The notes below the pieces were generated by a model. It was not told where the DNA came from and ran no database searches. It saw only the letters and a list, made by a program, of their open reading frames with translations. A stretch of 64,000 nucleotides of DNA, taken from NCBI RefSeq assembly GCF_018873765.1, contig NC_057918.1, positions 9,246,862 through 9,310,861 on the forward strand, in the 5' to 3' direction. Origin of the DNA: Telopea speciosissima (taxonomy: Eukaryota > Streptophyta > Magnoliopsida > Proteales > Proteaceae). This document shows, piece after piece, positions 35,286 through 49,580 of this stretch. The position numbers and the translations under genes are program-made. Positions within the stretch are counted from its first letter, which is position 1, and every line of letters starts with the position of its first letter.

Positions 35286-35755
35286 GAACAGTCGATCTCG
35301 ATTCCATAGCTGGATTTCTAAGGTTTAGGCCAGTTCCCAATTGATTCTGGATGATCGGAATCGACTGGACCCGATTTGGATCCCGATTTCAGGTTTTAAA
35401 AGCATGTATTCAAGTGAATCAGGAAACAGTCCAATTCAATTCGCAAGACGTATGGGCTATTTACTGGGCTTGGCTGGCCAAACCTATTGGAAAAAGGGTC
35501 TTCTCATTCTAGGCCAAAGCCCATCCCGGCCCAGCCAATGTATGAACCAGGCCAAGCCAATCAGAAATAGGAATCCAGAACCGCTTATCCGAGTAGGAAA
35601 GAGACGGAACAAAGTAAATATAATAAAGCCTTGCGCAAGCGAGTGGCGTGTAAGAGTGGAGCTTCCTCTGACTCTGACACTAACCCGTCGTTACGGAGAG
35701 CGGCTACCGACACCCAATTAGGCGATTACCCACATCTCTTCTCTCTTTTGATAAG

Positions 35756-35758
<3 letters not shown>

Positions 35759-35788
<30 letters not shown>
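35759..35788 (+). repeat. (CT)n microsatellite upstream of GMPPA
   Basis: About 15 CT units, some 310 bp before the GMPPA start codon and followed by gtgcag. It is probably in the promoter or leader. Confidence 0.8.
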
Positions 35789-35792
<4 letters not shown>

Positions 35793-36097
35793 AGAGCAAC
35801 AAGTAGTACAACTTGGCTGGCATTGAAACTACGTTGGATGTTAGTATAATTTTAAGCGTTCGTACTGAAAACGATGCAAGAACTAAAATAAAGGATCTTC
35901 CGTTTTTAAATTCTTTATGCGCTTCCTTCTCCAATCTCCACCATGGGTATGGATCTCTTCTAATCTATGCATGCCGTTTGGTAGTTCTGAGATAGAATTT
36001 TGAATTGAGAACTTCCTTTCGTCCTCAGTCTGAATTCTCCAGATCCGAGTTGTAATCTAGAAGGGGTTTTAAGGTCTGGAGTTTTAGAGATCCTTAG

Positions 36098-39000
36098 ATG
36101 GGGAGCTCAGAGGAGAGGGTGGTGGCTGTGATTATGGTGGGCGGGCCGACTAAAGGTATCACAATTGGGTTTTGTTTTCTTACTACTTTTTTTTCTGGGT
36201 TTTGGAGGGAAAGTTGTGATCTTTAGATTTAAGGGTTCTAGTTTCGCTCTTTCAGATTTTGCTTTGTTATCATGTTTGGTTATGTTTGATTGTTGCAGGT
36301 ACTCGCTTTAGACCTTTGTCTTTGAATATTCCAAAGCCTCTCTTCCCTTTGGCAGGACAGCCAATGGTACACCATCCGATTTCGGCCTGCAAAAAGGTTG
36401 GTTCTATCTTCAACTACTCTGCAAATATATACTTTGGGAGATCAAATCTTTCTTCTTGTTCATTGCTTCGCTTCGGAATTGAGATTGTTCAGCATTCTTG
36501 TAGATCCCGAACTTGGCGCAAATATATCTCATTGGCTTCTACGAAGAGCGGGAATTTGCCTTGTATGTCTCCTCAATCTCTAACGAGCTCAAAGTCCCAG
36601 TCAGGTAACGTCATTTGTCGCTTGTGTTTTTCCTACTTGGATTGTCCTCTTTCTAAGTTCATCATTGTTCAAAAGAAAAAAAGAAAAAAAAGTCACATTA
36701 TATTCGTTCGTGGATCTTACCCGCTTTGTTACTGCTACTGCTACTGCCTTAGATACTTGAAAGAAGATAAACCACATGGTTCTGCTGGTGGGCTTTACAA
36801 CTTCAGAGATCTGATTATGGAAGACAACCCGGTTTGGATCTTGGAACCATTATTACCTTTGTTTTGTCATGAAAGAATTATATGAAGGCTTTGAATAATT
36901 GGCCAATTTAATCTCAATCGAATCTGACTTTACTTTTCACCCCTTGATGGCAGTCACATATCTTCTTGTTAAATTGTGATGTTTGCTGCAGCTTTCCTCT
37001 GCCAGAGATGCTTGGTAATTCTCTTCTCTTCCTACCGATTTGGTACTCATTCAATGACTTCTCTCTCTTCCTACTGATTTTGTACTCATTCAATGACAAG
37101 TTCGTCTTTCCTTTTTATCTCATCAATGCTCATTACTTTCCCTTTCTTAATCGCATGTACTGTTTCCTTATTCTTCTTTCTGGTTTATGATTTATCTTTT
37201 ATATTCTGACTATGTGAAGAGGCCCATAGAAGATATGGTGGTATGGGGACAATTTTAGTAATCAAGGTTGGTCCAAACTGTCATGTTGCTAGAATTTCAG
37301 TCTTTATGTATAATTAAATTATTCTTCACCATGCCAGGTTTTTCTCTTCTTTGTGCAGGTTTCTGCTGAATCTGCCAACCAGTTTGGCGAGTTGGTAGCT
37401 GATCCTGTCACCAATGAACTGCTGCATTACACGGAGAAACCTGAGACTTTTGTATGTTGAATGCTGTAAAATTAGCCATCCTTTGTAGCATTCCCTTGTG
37501 TCATATGATATTTTTGACTTAATGGCTAGTTCTGAGTTTCTATACCTCTTTGTCATGTGGTTTCTATTTCCATGTTTTGCAGGTGAGTGATCTAATAAAC
37601 TGTGGCGTATACATATTTACACCAGATATTTTCACTACCATTCAGGATGTTTCCATACAACGAAAAGACAGAGGTTGGTAATTGGAGGTCTTTGGAAATA
37701 GTCTGATAATGTGGCTTAATTTTCTCGCTAGTGAATTTGTGTTTTTCTTCTATATAAGCATTGTTTTTGAGCATGTTTAGCTCTGGAGAAGAACCTTTGA
37801 CATGGAAGTGAGACAATATTTGATTGTTCTCCCCTCCCCTGAACTAACTTTTTAACATATTATTTGCATAAACATAAACTTCATGGCCTTTTTATATTTG
37901 GGCTTTTTCTTTTTCTTTCAAAGTGGATGGGAGGGGGGGGGGGACTGTTTAATAATAAAAATATAGAAATAGGATAGGTATAATTATCTCTTGTAGTAAA
38001 TATCTGATTTACACTTTGTTATTGCAGCTAATCTACGACGTGTGTCCAGCTTTGAAGCCCTCCAGTCAGCAACAAAGTATGTGTTCTTTGTCTTCTGAAC
38101 TATGCAAGCTTCAAATGTTTGGTTCTTCTAACTTTGGGTTTTAGAGATAACCTTACACATTGAGTTACTAGTTCCCGTTTGATTAGCATTTTAGGCCACT
38201 GACATTCTTCTTCCTGATTATATTTGTGGAATCCGATGTTTATACTAGCTGTGTATATATATATATATATATATATAAAATAATCCCCTGTGACACATAA
38301 TTTAATTCTTAACATCCTCTACACCAACTAGAACTCTGTAGGATATGTCGCTGATTCATGGTTATCCCTTTGAACACCTGAGTTAACTCACTCATCTACC
38401 ACTACATTGGCTAACATAGGCATGATATTCAGTGAGGATGCCAAAACTTTGGGCGTGCTTAATTGGTTAACTTCCGAAGTGCAATACTCTCTGTTAATAT
38501 CTATCTAATCAAGATTTATCCACTGTCCCTTTGCTTTAGAATTCTGGGGTGCTCTGTTTGAACAGATGGGATTGTAATGGGCATAGTTCAAAAACTCGTT
38601 TCGTTTCGGTGTTTCGGGCTGACCGAAATATCCGAAATTTCGGATATTTCGGTCGAAATTTTGCATTTTTCTGTTTTGTTTCGGTAGGCCATTTCGGTGG
38701 GTTTAGGCCAAGTTAAGGCCTGAAACTTCATGGAAACCCTATTTTAAGATATATAAACACATTTAAATGTTTGAATTGCAAAAATAGTAACCCAAAGTGG
38801 TATTTTGGATTTGCACCATTGATTGGCAATGTATGGTTGAATCCTAATGTATAACTTAGTTAATTACACATACACATTGTTTAAGACTTTAAGTACTAGA
38901 GAACATAATAAATTAATGATTAATAAGCAATTTAAACAAGTAAATTGACTTGGAAGTTGGAAACATAAAGTGAATGACTCATAAGTCATAACTTAAGTCA

Positions 39001-42000
39001 TAATATTAAGTACAATAAGTAAATAACAAGTTAAGAAGATGATATCAATATGACAATATCCCCAATAGTCCAATACAAGTCAAGTAGTCATCTAGTGACT
39101 CAAATGTTTACAAATATTCTAATAATAATTACTCCAACGTCCAGGATTGACCCCACTCATAGTCCGATGGAGCCGATGTGCATTGTTCTTCAACTGTAGG
39201 ACAAATGAATGCCACGTCATAGTATGGGAGAAGAAACGACCAAGACCAACGAGGAGAAAAAAACCCAAAAAAACAGAGCTTGTTAAGTCTCAGTCGAAAT
39301 TTCGACCGAGACTAACGAGTTTTGGTATTTATAAAGCTACTTTTGAAAAAAGAATCTCGATATCTCACGAGATTTTGATTTTGTCTCGAGATATCGCGAG
39401 ATGGTCGAAATTTCGACCGAGTTTTTGCATTTTTTTTATTCGAGCTTGTGTTTCGTTTCGGTCAGGTCGAGATACTCGAAATATTCGAGATCTCGACCGA
39501 GATTTCGCGAGATTTAGTACTATGGTAATGGGTTTTGCCAGCCTCTTTCTTGGGGCTGTTGTGGTGGAATTATAGGAGAATGTCTCCAATAGGGAAGAAA
39601 TTTTTGTTTCTTATGCCTACTTCCATAATTTGGAGGGTGTGACTTGAAAGATGTGGAAGGGATTTTGATAATGATGCTAAGAATGCTAAACCAGTGTAGT
39701 GTTGCAGCCAAGGCTAAAGAAAATATCATCTTTTGGGCTTGCAAAGAATTTTCTGAATGTTCCGTAACTTGCAACAGAATTTGCAGCTCTGGAGTGTATA
39801 CCTTCAGGTGCCGGTATGACTTGATCTCAGAGTTCTGCTATTGTCCCTGAACAGACCACCAACCCTAGAAGAAGTCAATGTTTTTATGATTTCTTTCTTT
39901 GGGGAGGGGAGAGTATTGAACTCATAATCTAGGGATAGCAAGTATTGCATAGTTCCCATATAGACTAGAGTCCTGCTTATAGCTTGAAACCCCTTGAGGC
40001 TTTGCCCCTCTTCACGGAAGGAGCAAAGAACCAACTCAACAAAAACTTGATATCACTAGAAATTACCCAATCCATACCAAAGAGACATAGAAATGGTACC
40101 AAACTCCTATTGCAAAATCAAAACTGCCCCAAAGCTGGTTAGAACCAGAAAAACCAATCAAGAATGGAACCGGCCTCTTTTTTGGTCTGCAGTCAGATAC
40201 CGTTTTAAAAACTATGACTATATTAGAGGGTTACTCCCCTGGTTACCGAATGCCATTTCCATCTAGTGACAAGGCTACAATTTGGACCATTTAACTCAAC
40301 CATCAATACTATAGTGCAGTTGAGACAACACAGCTCCACCTGCAGTGAAATCTAGTGCCAGATACCCAATTCAACAGATAGCAGCATCTTTTGTTGTGAT
40401 TCCAGAAACACGAGTCCTGACTTTGAATGTTATTTGACATTTAGGCATGAGATTTTATCAACTTTCTCTGTACTGTGTGCAGTTTTGACTCAATTATACT
40501 CAATGACAAAATCCCTTCTACTGTAGTATTTGAATGTGTATCCCAAACAAGTTCATGTGATTTTCAAAGCTTGCCCAGGTGCTCTGAAAATCTGAGAGCT
40601 GGAGGGTCTGCCATTAAGCTATTGGCTGGAAAGCCGAACCATATGAGGCCGTACTTGTACTAGAAGCTCGTTTCTTCAGTGGACAGACTGTACTTGGGTT
40701 CCTCAGGGCACACTTCCCATGGCTTGAAGTCTGGGCTTGGATGGATCTGGTCACTGAAAAGTGAATCGTGAAACTCCCGCACAGTTTGAAACCTTTGAAA
40801 AAAAAATCTAAAATAACAGAGCTAGGAAAAAGAATAGCTGTTAGTTTCAGGGTCGATGAGCTATTAATGGTACAGCAGATAAGTAAAGTTCACAAGGAAA
40901 GAATACTTATATGTGATCAGGTTCAAACAATTCATGTATTAATATAGGAACGTAGACAACAAACTAAGCCCTTGACAGTGTAATGAAAAATAACATCAGA
41001 AGATGCGTGGCCTTTCAATTAGTGAGCTTTGGTTTTCTTCGCAGCGCACAGAGGAAGGCCTTCCTGAATAGCCCTAATATCTGCCACATGGCAGATCAGT
41101 TGAAAAAACCCAATTTTTTTTGGCACTTAGGGCCCACAGTCCCCTGGTCACATGTCAAGTTTCAGGCCAGATGGGATTGGTCACATGGCAAAGTAAAGCA
41201 TTAAGAATTCACTTGTAAAAGGAATCTCTTGAAAAATGGTTGTAAACAGACATACGGCTGAAAATAGAGGAGAAATGCCAATAAATGGAGGGGTATATGA
41301 TCGAATTTGGCTCTAAAACTTGCTGCATGGGCAATCCAGGCCATGCTCTATTTATCCAAGTCGCCACATCATCCTTCCATATGGAAAAATTAGGCAGACT
41401 ACACAGGATGGCCTTCTCCTATGGGTTATTCAAAGAATTTTTCCTTGTGTCCTAAAATTAAATCCATCAGGCACAACCTTAGAAGAGAATAATTATAAGC
41501 ATTACTAGTGTTGAGATGTTGGGAGTTATAGAGTAATAGTCCCACATCGGTTATCTCATATCTGCGAGGTTTAATATTTCAGGTTTGGATAGAAATTCGA
41601 GCAAAACTCTTCATGTTTTGGCTGGCCATTTTGTTTGGCCATTTCGGTGGTCAAATGGCTATAGTTTGGCCCGAAACTTTAGGGAAACCCTAATTAAGCA
41701 TTTTTTAAAACATGGGAACCTTTAAATTGTAAAAAAAAAAAAAAAAAAAAACTCAAAATGGTAGTTTGGATTCGTACCCTAGGTTGGTAGTGTACTCCGT
41801 ACCCTGATGTATAATTTCTCAAATATAACCTATTCGACACATATTTAGACATTTAGTATTAGAACGTACAAAATTCAATGAAAATAACTAAGATATGCAT
41901 TAGGCATGAAGAAAAACCATATAATATTACACAATGTCAAAGTGTTATAAGTACAAGTGTACAACCAAGGTTAAAACACCCCTACAAAACCGTTCCTTCA

Positions 42001-45000
42001 ACTCTATGTCAATACCACAGAGTTTCGGGAAGCCTCGAAACCTTTGCTTAAATGTGGCAAATCCTAGTTGTAGATGCATTGGGCCATTGGCGTAGTCCCC
42101 AACACTTTGTTCCACCAAGAAATGTAGGTGATCTTGACCAAAAATACCAAACCGTGTTTTTTTTTTTTGAGTTTTTCCCCTCTAACAGTGGAAAACTGAG
42201 TTGAAAATAAATTTTTGATCGAAATAGTGCTTTTATATGTACTATGTTGTACTGAAACCAAGTCAAACCAAAATTTCAGTTGAAACCCTCAATTCCTACT
42301 CAGTCGCACCCAATTTCGTTTCGACCTATGTTGAAACCGAAATATTTCACGAAATCTCGGTGGTTTAGACCGAGATTTCGAACTATGGTTATTCAGGACC
42401 TTGGATGTGTCTTTATATACCACTGGGCTATCTCCACCTAATAGCTTAAGCTTTGGGTTGAACCCCCAAGTGGTATTTTGTGGGCTATCCCACTTTATTT
42501 AGCATAGTATCAGAGCAAGGTTCGTTTGTTACCCTTCCTAAGTTGTTTGTCCATGTGTAGAGCCGGGTATACCGAAGCTACACGTGAGGAGGAGTGTTGA
42601 GATGTTGGGAGTTATAGAGTTATAGTCCCACATCGATTATTTGGGACTTTGGATGTGTCTTCATATATCATTTGACTATATCTACCTAATAGCTTAAGCT
42701 TTCGTGTTGAACCAATGGTATTTCATTGACCATCCGACTTTATTTAACATGATTTTTTTTAGTCTATTCATCAAGCCAACGTAATGAACCTATTAATCAT
42801 AAAGCTGTACCTATCAAGAAAATGCACAGTCGTGCAGAAGTAATTGGACCAGTCTCGCAAAAACAATGGTCACACATAATTTTGGGCAAATCAGGCTGGC
42901 AAGATCTATGCTAGAGCATGAAATTTGTAGAACAACATGTGTGGAGCATTTACCATGCTTAGAGCAATGGTAAAAGGTTCAGACTGTCAGGGCAAATCCC
43001 CAAGTTCAAGTGTTTAGGGCGGCACAAAAATGCCAGAGGTTAGGACCGACTACAAACTCACCCCTCTTAGGACCCCGCATAGGCGAGGCTAGAATTGGGT
43101 AATGGCCCCCTTTTTTATATCATTTCTATGAAACAATTCTGGTCCTAAGATCAACAAGAAAGTACTTGAAGATAACTGTTATGGGAAGCTGACTTATCAT
43201 CAGTCGGATGTTATCACCACATGCATTGGAATCTTCCTCAACAGGTTCCACAGGCTGTGCTTTCCACTATTGCTAAGGTACGACTTGACTCCCTTCAGTA
43301 GTAGTAGCTTCAAGATTTCCTAGAAGAGAATTTGCCCAGGCAATCGGGAGCCAAATATACCTAGGAAAACAATATATTGCTGACTATTAGGTGGAGATCG
43401 CCCATGGAATACAACTTGGGGAATTCAGTCCAAAAGCTTAAGCTATTAGGTGGAGATAGTCCAATGGTATATGAAGACACATCCAAGGTCCCAGATAACC
43501 GATGTGGGACTATAACTCTATAAATTCGAATATCTCAACACTCCCCCTCACGTGTAGCTTTGGCGTTCCTGGTTCTACACGTGGATAGACAACTTAGGGA
43601 GGACAACAAATGGACCTTGCTCTGATACCATGTTAAATAGATGGATAACCCAAGAAATACTACTTGGGGGTTCAACCCAAAAGTTTAAGCTTTTAGGTGG
43701 AGATAACCCAATGGTATATAAAGGCACATCCAGGTCCCAGATAACCAATGTGGAACTATAATTCCCAACATCTCAACAAGTAGAAAGAAAGAAATCGATA
43801 AGGGACTCATAAAAAAGGAAAATGTAGAAGCTTCTCTCCTACGCTAGTTTTCTTGAGTTGATCAGATCTGTCCTCTAGTCCTCATATATCTATTGGTCTA
43901 GTATCTTCGGGGTTGTCTCAGTCTATCATCTAGGAGCTGGAATCCCTCATGTGTTCCTTCCTTTGGAAAGGTTCTGACACTACTAGATTACTCCACCTCA
44001 TCAGCTGGGCTTCGGTCTACCTGCCCAAAGAAGAGGGGATCTTGGTTTGTGAAGAATTAAAGAGGTCAATAGTGTTGGTATTCTCAAGTTGATCTGAAAG
44101 ATAGTAGTTAAGCAAAAAAGTATTTCAGTGGATTGGATTAACTCTAGGTTGCTTCGTAATGACTCTCTTTGGACTCGCATCTCTACTCTTGACGCCTCAA
44201 GGGTCCAGAGAACAATCTTGAAGCTCTACCCTCTTGCTTATGGGGCTGCTATTTCCCTGATTGATGATGGTGCCTCTACTCGCCTTTGCTTGACCATTGG
44301 CACCTGAGGGATGTTCTCCTCCTCTTAGTTGGAGCCAAATGCATTCATAGTATGGGCTTGAGTGAAGATTCATTGGTTGTGGTCTTGTGGATATTCTTTG
44401 TCATGGTGATTGGGCTCCTTCGCCCTCTATCTCCCCCTTGTTGACCATCATCTGAAACGCTCTTCCTTCCATCCCCAAAAGATCCATTGGTTTTGGAGAT
44501 ATTGTTGTTTGGTCCCCTTCTTCTACTGGCCTCTTCAGTTCCAAGTCGGCGTGGGACCTCATTAGTGCGCGTGGCCCTTTGTCTTCTTGGCACAAGTTGG
44601 TTTGGTTTAAGGGTCACATATTTTGCTACAGCTTTACTGTTTGGCAAACTTTCTCCAACTGCCTCCCAACATCATCCTTCCTTATTCATCGGCAAATCCT
44701 TGCCTCCCCATCCTGTTGCCTTTGTTGGAATGCTATTCAAGACGTCAATCTTCTCTTCTTCGCTTGCCTTTTCTGCTCTTCGGTTTGGAAAGGGCTCCAG
44801 GCAAAATATTGGCCTTCGAGTAGGAGGATTTTGGTATTTCCAAGGAAATGCATTTGGGTGGACAGGACTTTTGTCGGGAGACTATCTGTGATGTGGTGAT
44901 GGCAAGCTTGCCTTTAGGGCTGCCATCTATCATATTTAGATGGAGTGCAATCTTAGAAAATGGACTCCGAATTCTAGATCCTTCCAACAGACTTGGGACT

Positions 45001-48000
45001 CTATAGCTTTTGAAGCCCGTACTAAGGTCTCTTTCAGTCCCTCCAAATATGGTAACACTCCAAGGAACAGGCATATGGTTTCTCCTGGGGCCTCCCTCTC
45101 TCCTTGCTGCAGCCTCCTTCCTCCCTATCCTGAGAATTGGGGCTGGTTCTTTGTTGCTTTGTCCTTCTCTTGTTTTGTTATTCTTTTCCCAAGTTCTCTG
45201 GGGCTCCTTGTATCTTTCTCTCGTTTTGGTAATGAATTATTTATTCATCCAAAAAAAAAAAAGAGAAATTAAAGCCTTCCCTTTTAGAAAAGGGTGAAAG
45301 AAACTGGAAACCAAGAATATTTAAGCAAATCTAACCAATCTTATTTGAGAAACCTGGGTTTGATTTCTTTGCTTTCCTTATTGCTTGACGCAGCCCAAGG
45401 AAGAAGAAGGCTTGGTGGTACTGTTCACAAGGTGTTGTGTGGGTCCCTCAATGGACAACTTTGGTGTTGGATCCTGTTGGAAGATCTTTGTTTGATACTG
45501 GAATATTCTTTGGAGTCTAAAATAGCAAGTTTCTATTTTGCTTAGTAGTTGTTTATTTCAAAGTTAGTACCTCCTTTTTTAGTAAATATGCTAATTAGTC
45601 GTCATCATTTGGGACTTGCTATTTTGTGGCCAGTTTCTAAACTCTATTGTTTCTTAGTTTAGGATTTTCTATTTTATGGAGTTACTAAATTTTCATTGTT
45701 GCTTTGTTGTAAATGATCTCATCACTATATTAGAGAGTTTCCTATTTGGTTGTAATGATCACAGCTTATAAATAAAGAAGGGCACACCACTCACTAGCCC
45801 ACAGATTTGATGTTTTGAAAACTAGCTCTATTTGAGTGTGTGTACTGTGGTGAATCAGTCCAAGCCCTCGTGATGAAGCAAGTGGCAACCCAAGGAAGTG
45901 AATCCTTGGTTTGGGACTGGTGGTGAAGCCTTTCCCACAGGCCATTGGTGGTGAAACCTATGGGAAGAGATGAAAGAAGATCTGTGTGACAAGTGTCTAC
46001 CACAACATTTCAGATCACGGTTATAGGGTAATATAAATTCTCTTCGTCAAGGGAATTTAACAGTGGCAGAGTACATGGAGCAATTTGACTCTCTCTCTTC
46101 TCATACTGGCATTATAGAGAATGACATAAAAGTACTATCTCGGTTCAATTGGGTTTAAGGGCTGATATCAACAAAGCAATTGGTGTTACAAACATGGTAA
46201 ATGCTCGGATTGTTTTGAGAAAGCCATCCGTGCAGAGGAGTTAGCAGCACTTACAGGAAGAAGGTTTGGGTATCAAGCTGGGGAGATCAAGGAAAATTTT
46301 CCAGCACCTAAACCCACCACTACAGCCCCAATACGTGCCACAGTTTTTACCGATTTTGACAACAAAGGGAAGGCACCAATGACCAGCAACAAAAAAAGCA
46401 TACTGTTATCATTGTCAAGAGTTTGGACACTGCATTTGCTTGTCCACAACGTCAACAAGTGAATGCGGTTACTAAAGTAGAAGAACCTGATGATAATGGT
46501 CTTGATTTATATCCATATCCACTTGAGGACGGGGACATTATTGGGTATGAAGATGAAGACACCGATGCAAACGAAGGAGGGTCTTATGGCATTCATATCT
46601 TAGTGGCTGAAACTGACGTAAAAGATTCTACTGAATAGGTCTACGTTGAAGAGATCAAAGTAGACAAGGCTGAAACAGTGGAAGATGAGGTGATGGTGGA
46701 GAGCACTCCACGAGAAATCATCAACATTCAAGAAGATGTTCTTGAAGAGGTGGAGCTTGTGCCTCAAGTACTCAATGAGAAGGTTGCCAACGTTGAGGAC
46801 TCTATGAATACGACATTCACAGCTGATACTGATTCAGTGGTCAAGCACATAGAGTTCTTTATGCCATCATGGATCTTTGAAAAGAAAGCTCCACGTCTTG
46901 AAAACTACATTCCTAAAATCTACAAGCAACCAGAAATGGACTTGTTTTATTAGGAATAAGTCTAGGGTTTGGTTCTATACTGTTGGGCTTTTGGTCTATT
47001 GAGTTCTTAATGTAATAGGTCACTTCTATTGGCCTAAAACATGGGTAGTAAGATTGCATGCGGGATTTCCTTTATTAGGACTTTGCTTCTTATATTTAGT
47101 TTATTTTTAAGTTGTTTTGGGTTAGTTCAATTGAACCGGTTCTATATGATTCAATTTAAGTTGCAAGTAATTGTTATTAAGTTTTTTAGTTGGGCTGGAT
47201 TAGGATTCTATAAGTCCAGTCCTGTTTAGGATTCTATAAGTCCAGTCCTGTTTTGAGTCTGTTTCCTTTATTATTTCATTTTTCTAGTCAATTTAGGTTA
47301 CCTTATTAGTAAAGGATAGGGTTAGGCCTATTCTTTTTGGTGTAGGAGTCTAATTTTGAGTCTTCTATTTATGTTTGTAAGGGAGGCCAGCATTGTACAT
47401 GAATTTAATAAAGAAATTGCAGCTTTTGCTTGCTTCTTCATGTTTAAAGGTCTCTTGTGTTTGATCAAGGAACCCCTTGTAGTTTGTTGTTTGATCCAAT
47501 CAAACCACCTTGCGGTGTGAAACCCAGGTGTTATCTTCTGTTGTTTTTATTATTCCATCATCTTCTTCATCCATTAACAAGTAAGTATTTTTCTATTTTC
47601 CTGCAACTAGAATTCCTATTTCCAGAATATTACATGCTACATGTTTTTTGAGATTAAGCAATCCCACCGTTTAGAATCTTTTCAACTCTTAACCTAATGT
47701 TTTTTTTTTTGGGTGAATAACTCTTAACCTAATGTTCCATACCCTTATTCATGAACTCGATTTGAATTTCAGCATATTCTGACCTGTTGATTTTGAATTA
47801 ATAAGGTTTTTCCTATTCTGCCGCTACCTCATTCTAGCTACTGTTTTATGCATTATCAAGTACTGGTTTTATGATCTGATCTGTTATTGATTTCTGATCT
47901 ATATGCAGAATTGATTGACAAATTCAAATCCTAATTCTGAGTTCTGTCTGACTTCTGAAATTACTGTTTTGCCATTTTCCTACTAGTACTAGGATTGGCC

Positions 48001-49549
48001 TAGAACCTAGATCTTCTGATTTACCCATTCGATTGAACTCATAATTTCAGCAAGTATTCGGTCCCTGATTTACTGAACTCGATTGGAGTTATAGGACCAT
48101 TCAACCATCTGATTTTGTGTTATTGATAATCTCCCCAAATCTGAATTGTTTCTCTGTGAAAAGATCTTGTTTGGCTACTGTTTTGATCATTTAAATCCAG
48201 TACTACATTACATATCCCTTTCTTTCTTCTTCTTTTCCCTACTTTTTCTCTTTCTTCCGAATAGTTTCTGCAGGATTTGCAGCAACTATTCTCCCTCTAC
48301 CATGGCCTTCTCTTTGGTGATTTCTAAACTTTTTTTGTGTTGTAACTAATCCTCTATGGTTGCTCTCCAAATTCCTTTTATTTTTATATGATGTTTTCAT
48401 GTATGTGATAGGTTGTTTGACAGCAACAGAGTTTGGTCTTCAGTCAACGAGTTCTGAGAATTCAGCCATATTCTTGGGCTAAAAATAAACACTGTTACTC
48501 CCTTTCCCTTCTACTCCCTTCGACCTAAATTGGTGTCCATCATATTGATAGATCGTGACTTATACTAGTTTTCAACGTACTATTTTCCGTTTTCTACTAC
48601 TTTTTATTTTCTGTCCAACTCATATTGTCTGTTTCAGAATATACTTAATTGACACTCCCATTGCTGGTCTTGCAGGGGTTGTCTATTTCACCTATTACTT
48701 CTTTTCTTCTGAATTTCCATGCTGATATAAGCTCTGTTAACAGGACCCTTCCTTCAGATTTTGTGAGACTGGATCAGGATATTTTGTCCCCTCTTGCTGG
48801 CAAGAAGCAGCTATATACATACGAGACCCTGGATTTTTGGGAGCAGATTAAGACTCCTGGGTAGATCAATTCTCAATTCTTATCCACTTCCCATTTTCTC
48901 TTTCCCTTGAGTTTTGAATTGAGCCACACCATCTAACTTTATATTTGACCTTGCAGAATGTCTTTGAAATGTTCTGCTTTATATCTTGCCCTATTTCGAT
49001 TCACCTCTCCTCATCTTCTGGCAAGTGGGAATGGCACCAAGAGTGCTACCATCATGGGTGATGTTTATATTCACCCATCAGCAAAAGTACATCCAACTGC
49101 AAAGGTAGTTTAATTGTATTCCTGCACAACTTCTGAGCCCATTTCTTAGCATTATTATATATTAATCATTAAGAGAACTTTTGGTCCATTGTTTGTGGGT
49201 GGTAAAATCCCATTTGGATGTTGCTTTTTCTTTTGGACCTATTTATTTTATTCTCTTTAAGCTTATTTCAGTCTTTTCTGTTGGAACAGATTGGCCCAAA
49301 TGTCTCCATTTCTGCAAATGCTCGAATTGGTGCTGGGGCAAGGCTCATCAGTTGCATCATCCTTGATGATGTTGAGATAAAGGTATGAAACTGGCTTACG
49401 ATATGATTCATTGAGCGCATATATCTGAGCCTGATCTGAATTTCTTTCTTCTTATTTGTTTATAAATATTCTGACAGGAGAATGCAGTCGTCATCCATTC
49501 AATTGTAGGGTGGAAATCATGTATTGGTAAATGGTCCCGTGTGCAGGTC

Positions 49550-49580
<31 letters not shown>

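Larger units (their letters stand above)
31701..35640. other. Intergenic region between ATG9 and GMPPA
   Basis: The first 250-300 bp are ATG9 3'UTR. The remainder is AT-rich with simple repeats: C15 at 33971-33985, GA repeat at about 34425-34445, (C)16(A)24 at 34552-34591, plus the SINE at 35153. A possible degenerate SINE head (aggtttaagtct near 33489) is too decayed to call. No gene was seen. Confidence 0.6.

Noticed and set aside
35341-35721. 126-aa ORF upstream of GMPPA
   Set aside because: No domain recognised and located in the promoter/leader zone; composition fits non-coding DNA.
39147-39575. 142-aa basic ORF
   Set aside because: Inside the palindrome-rich end of a TIR element and runs past its boundary into flanking intron.
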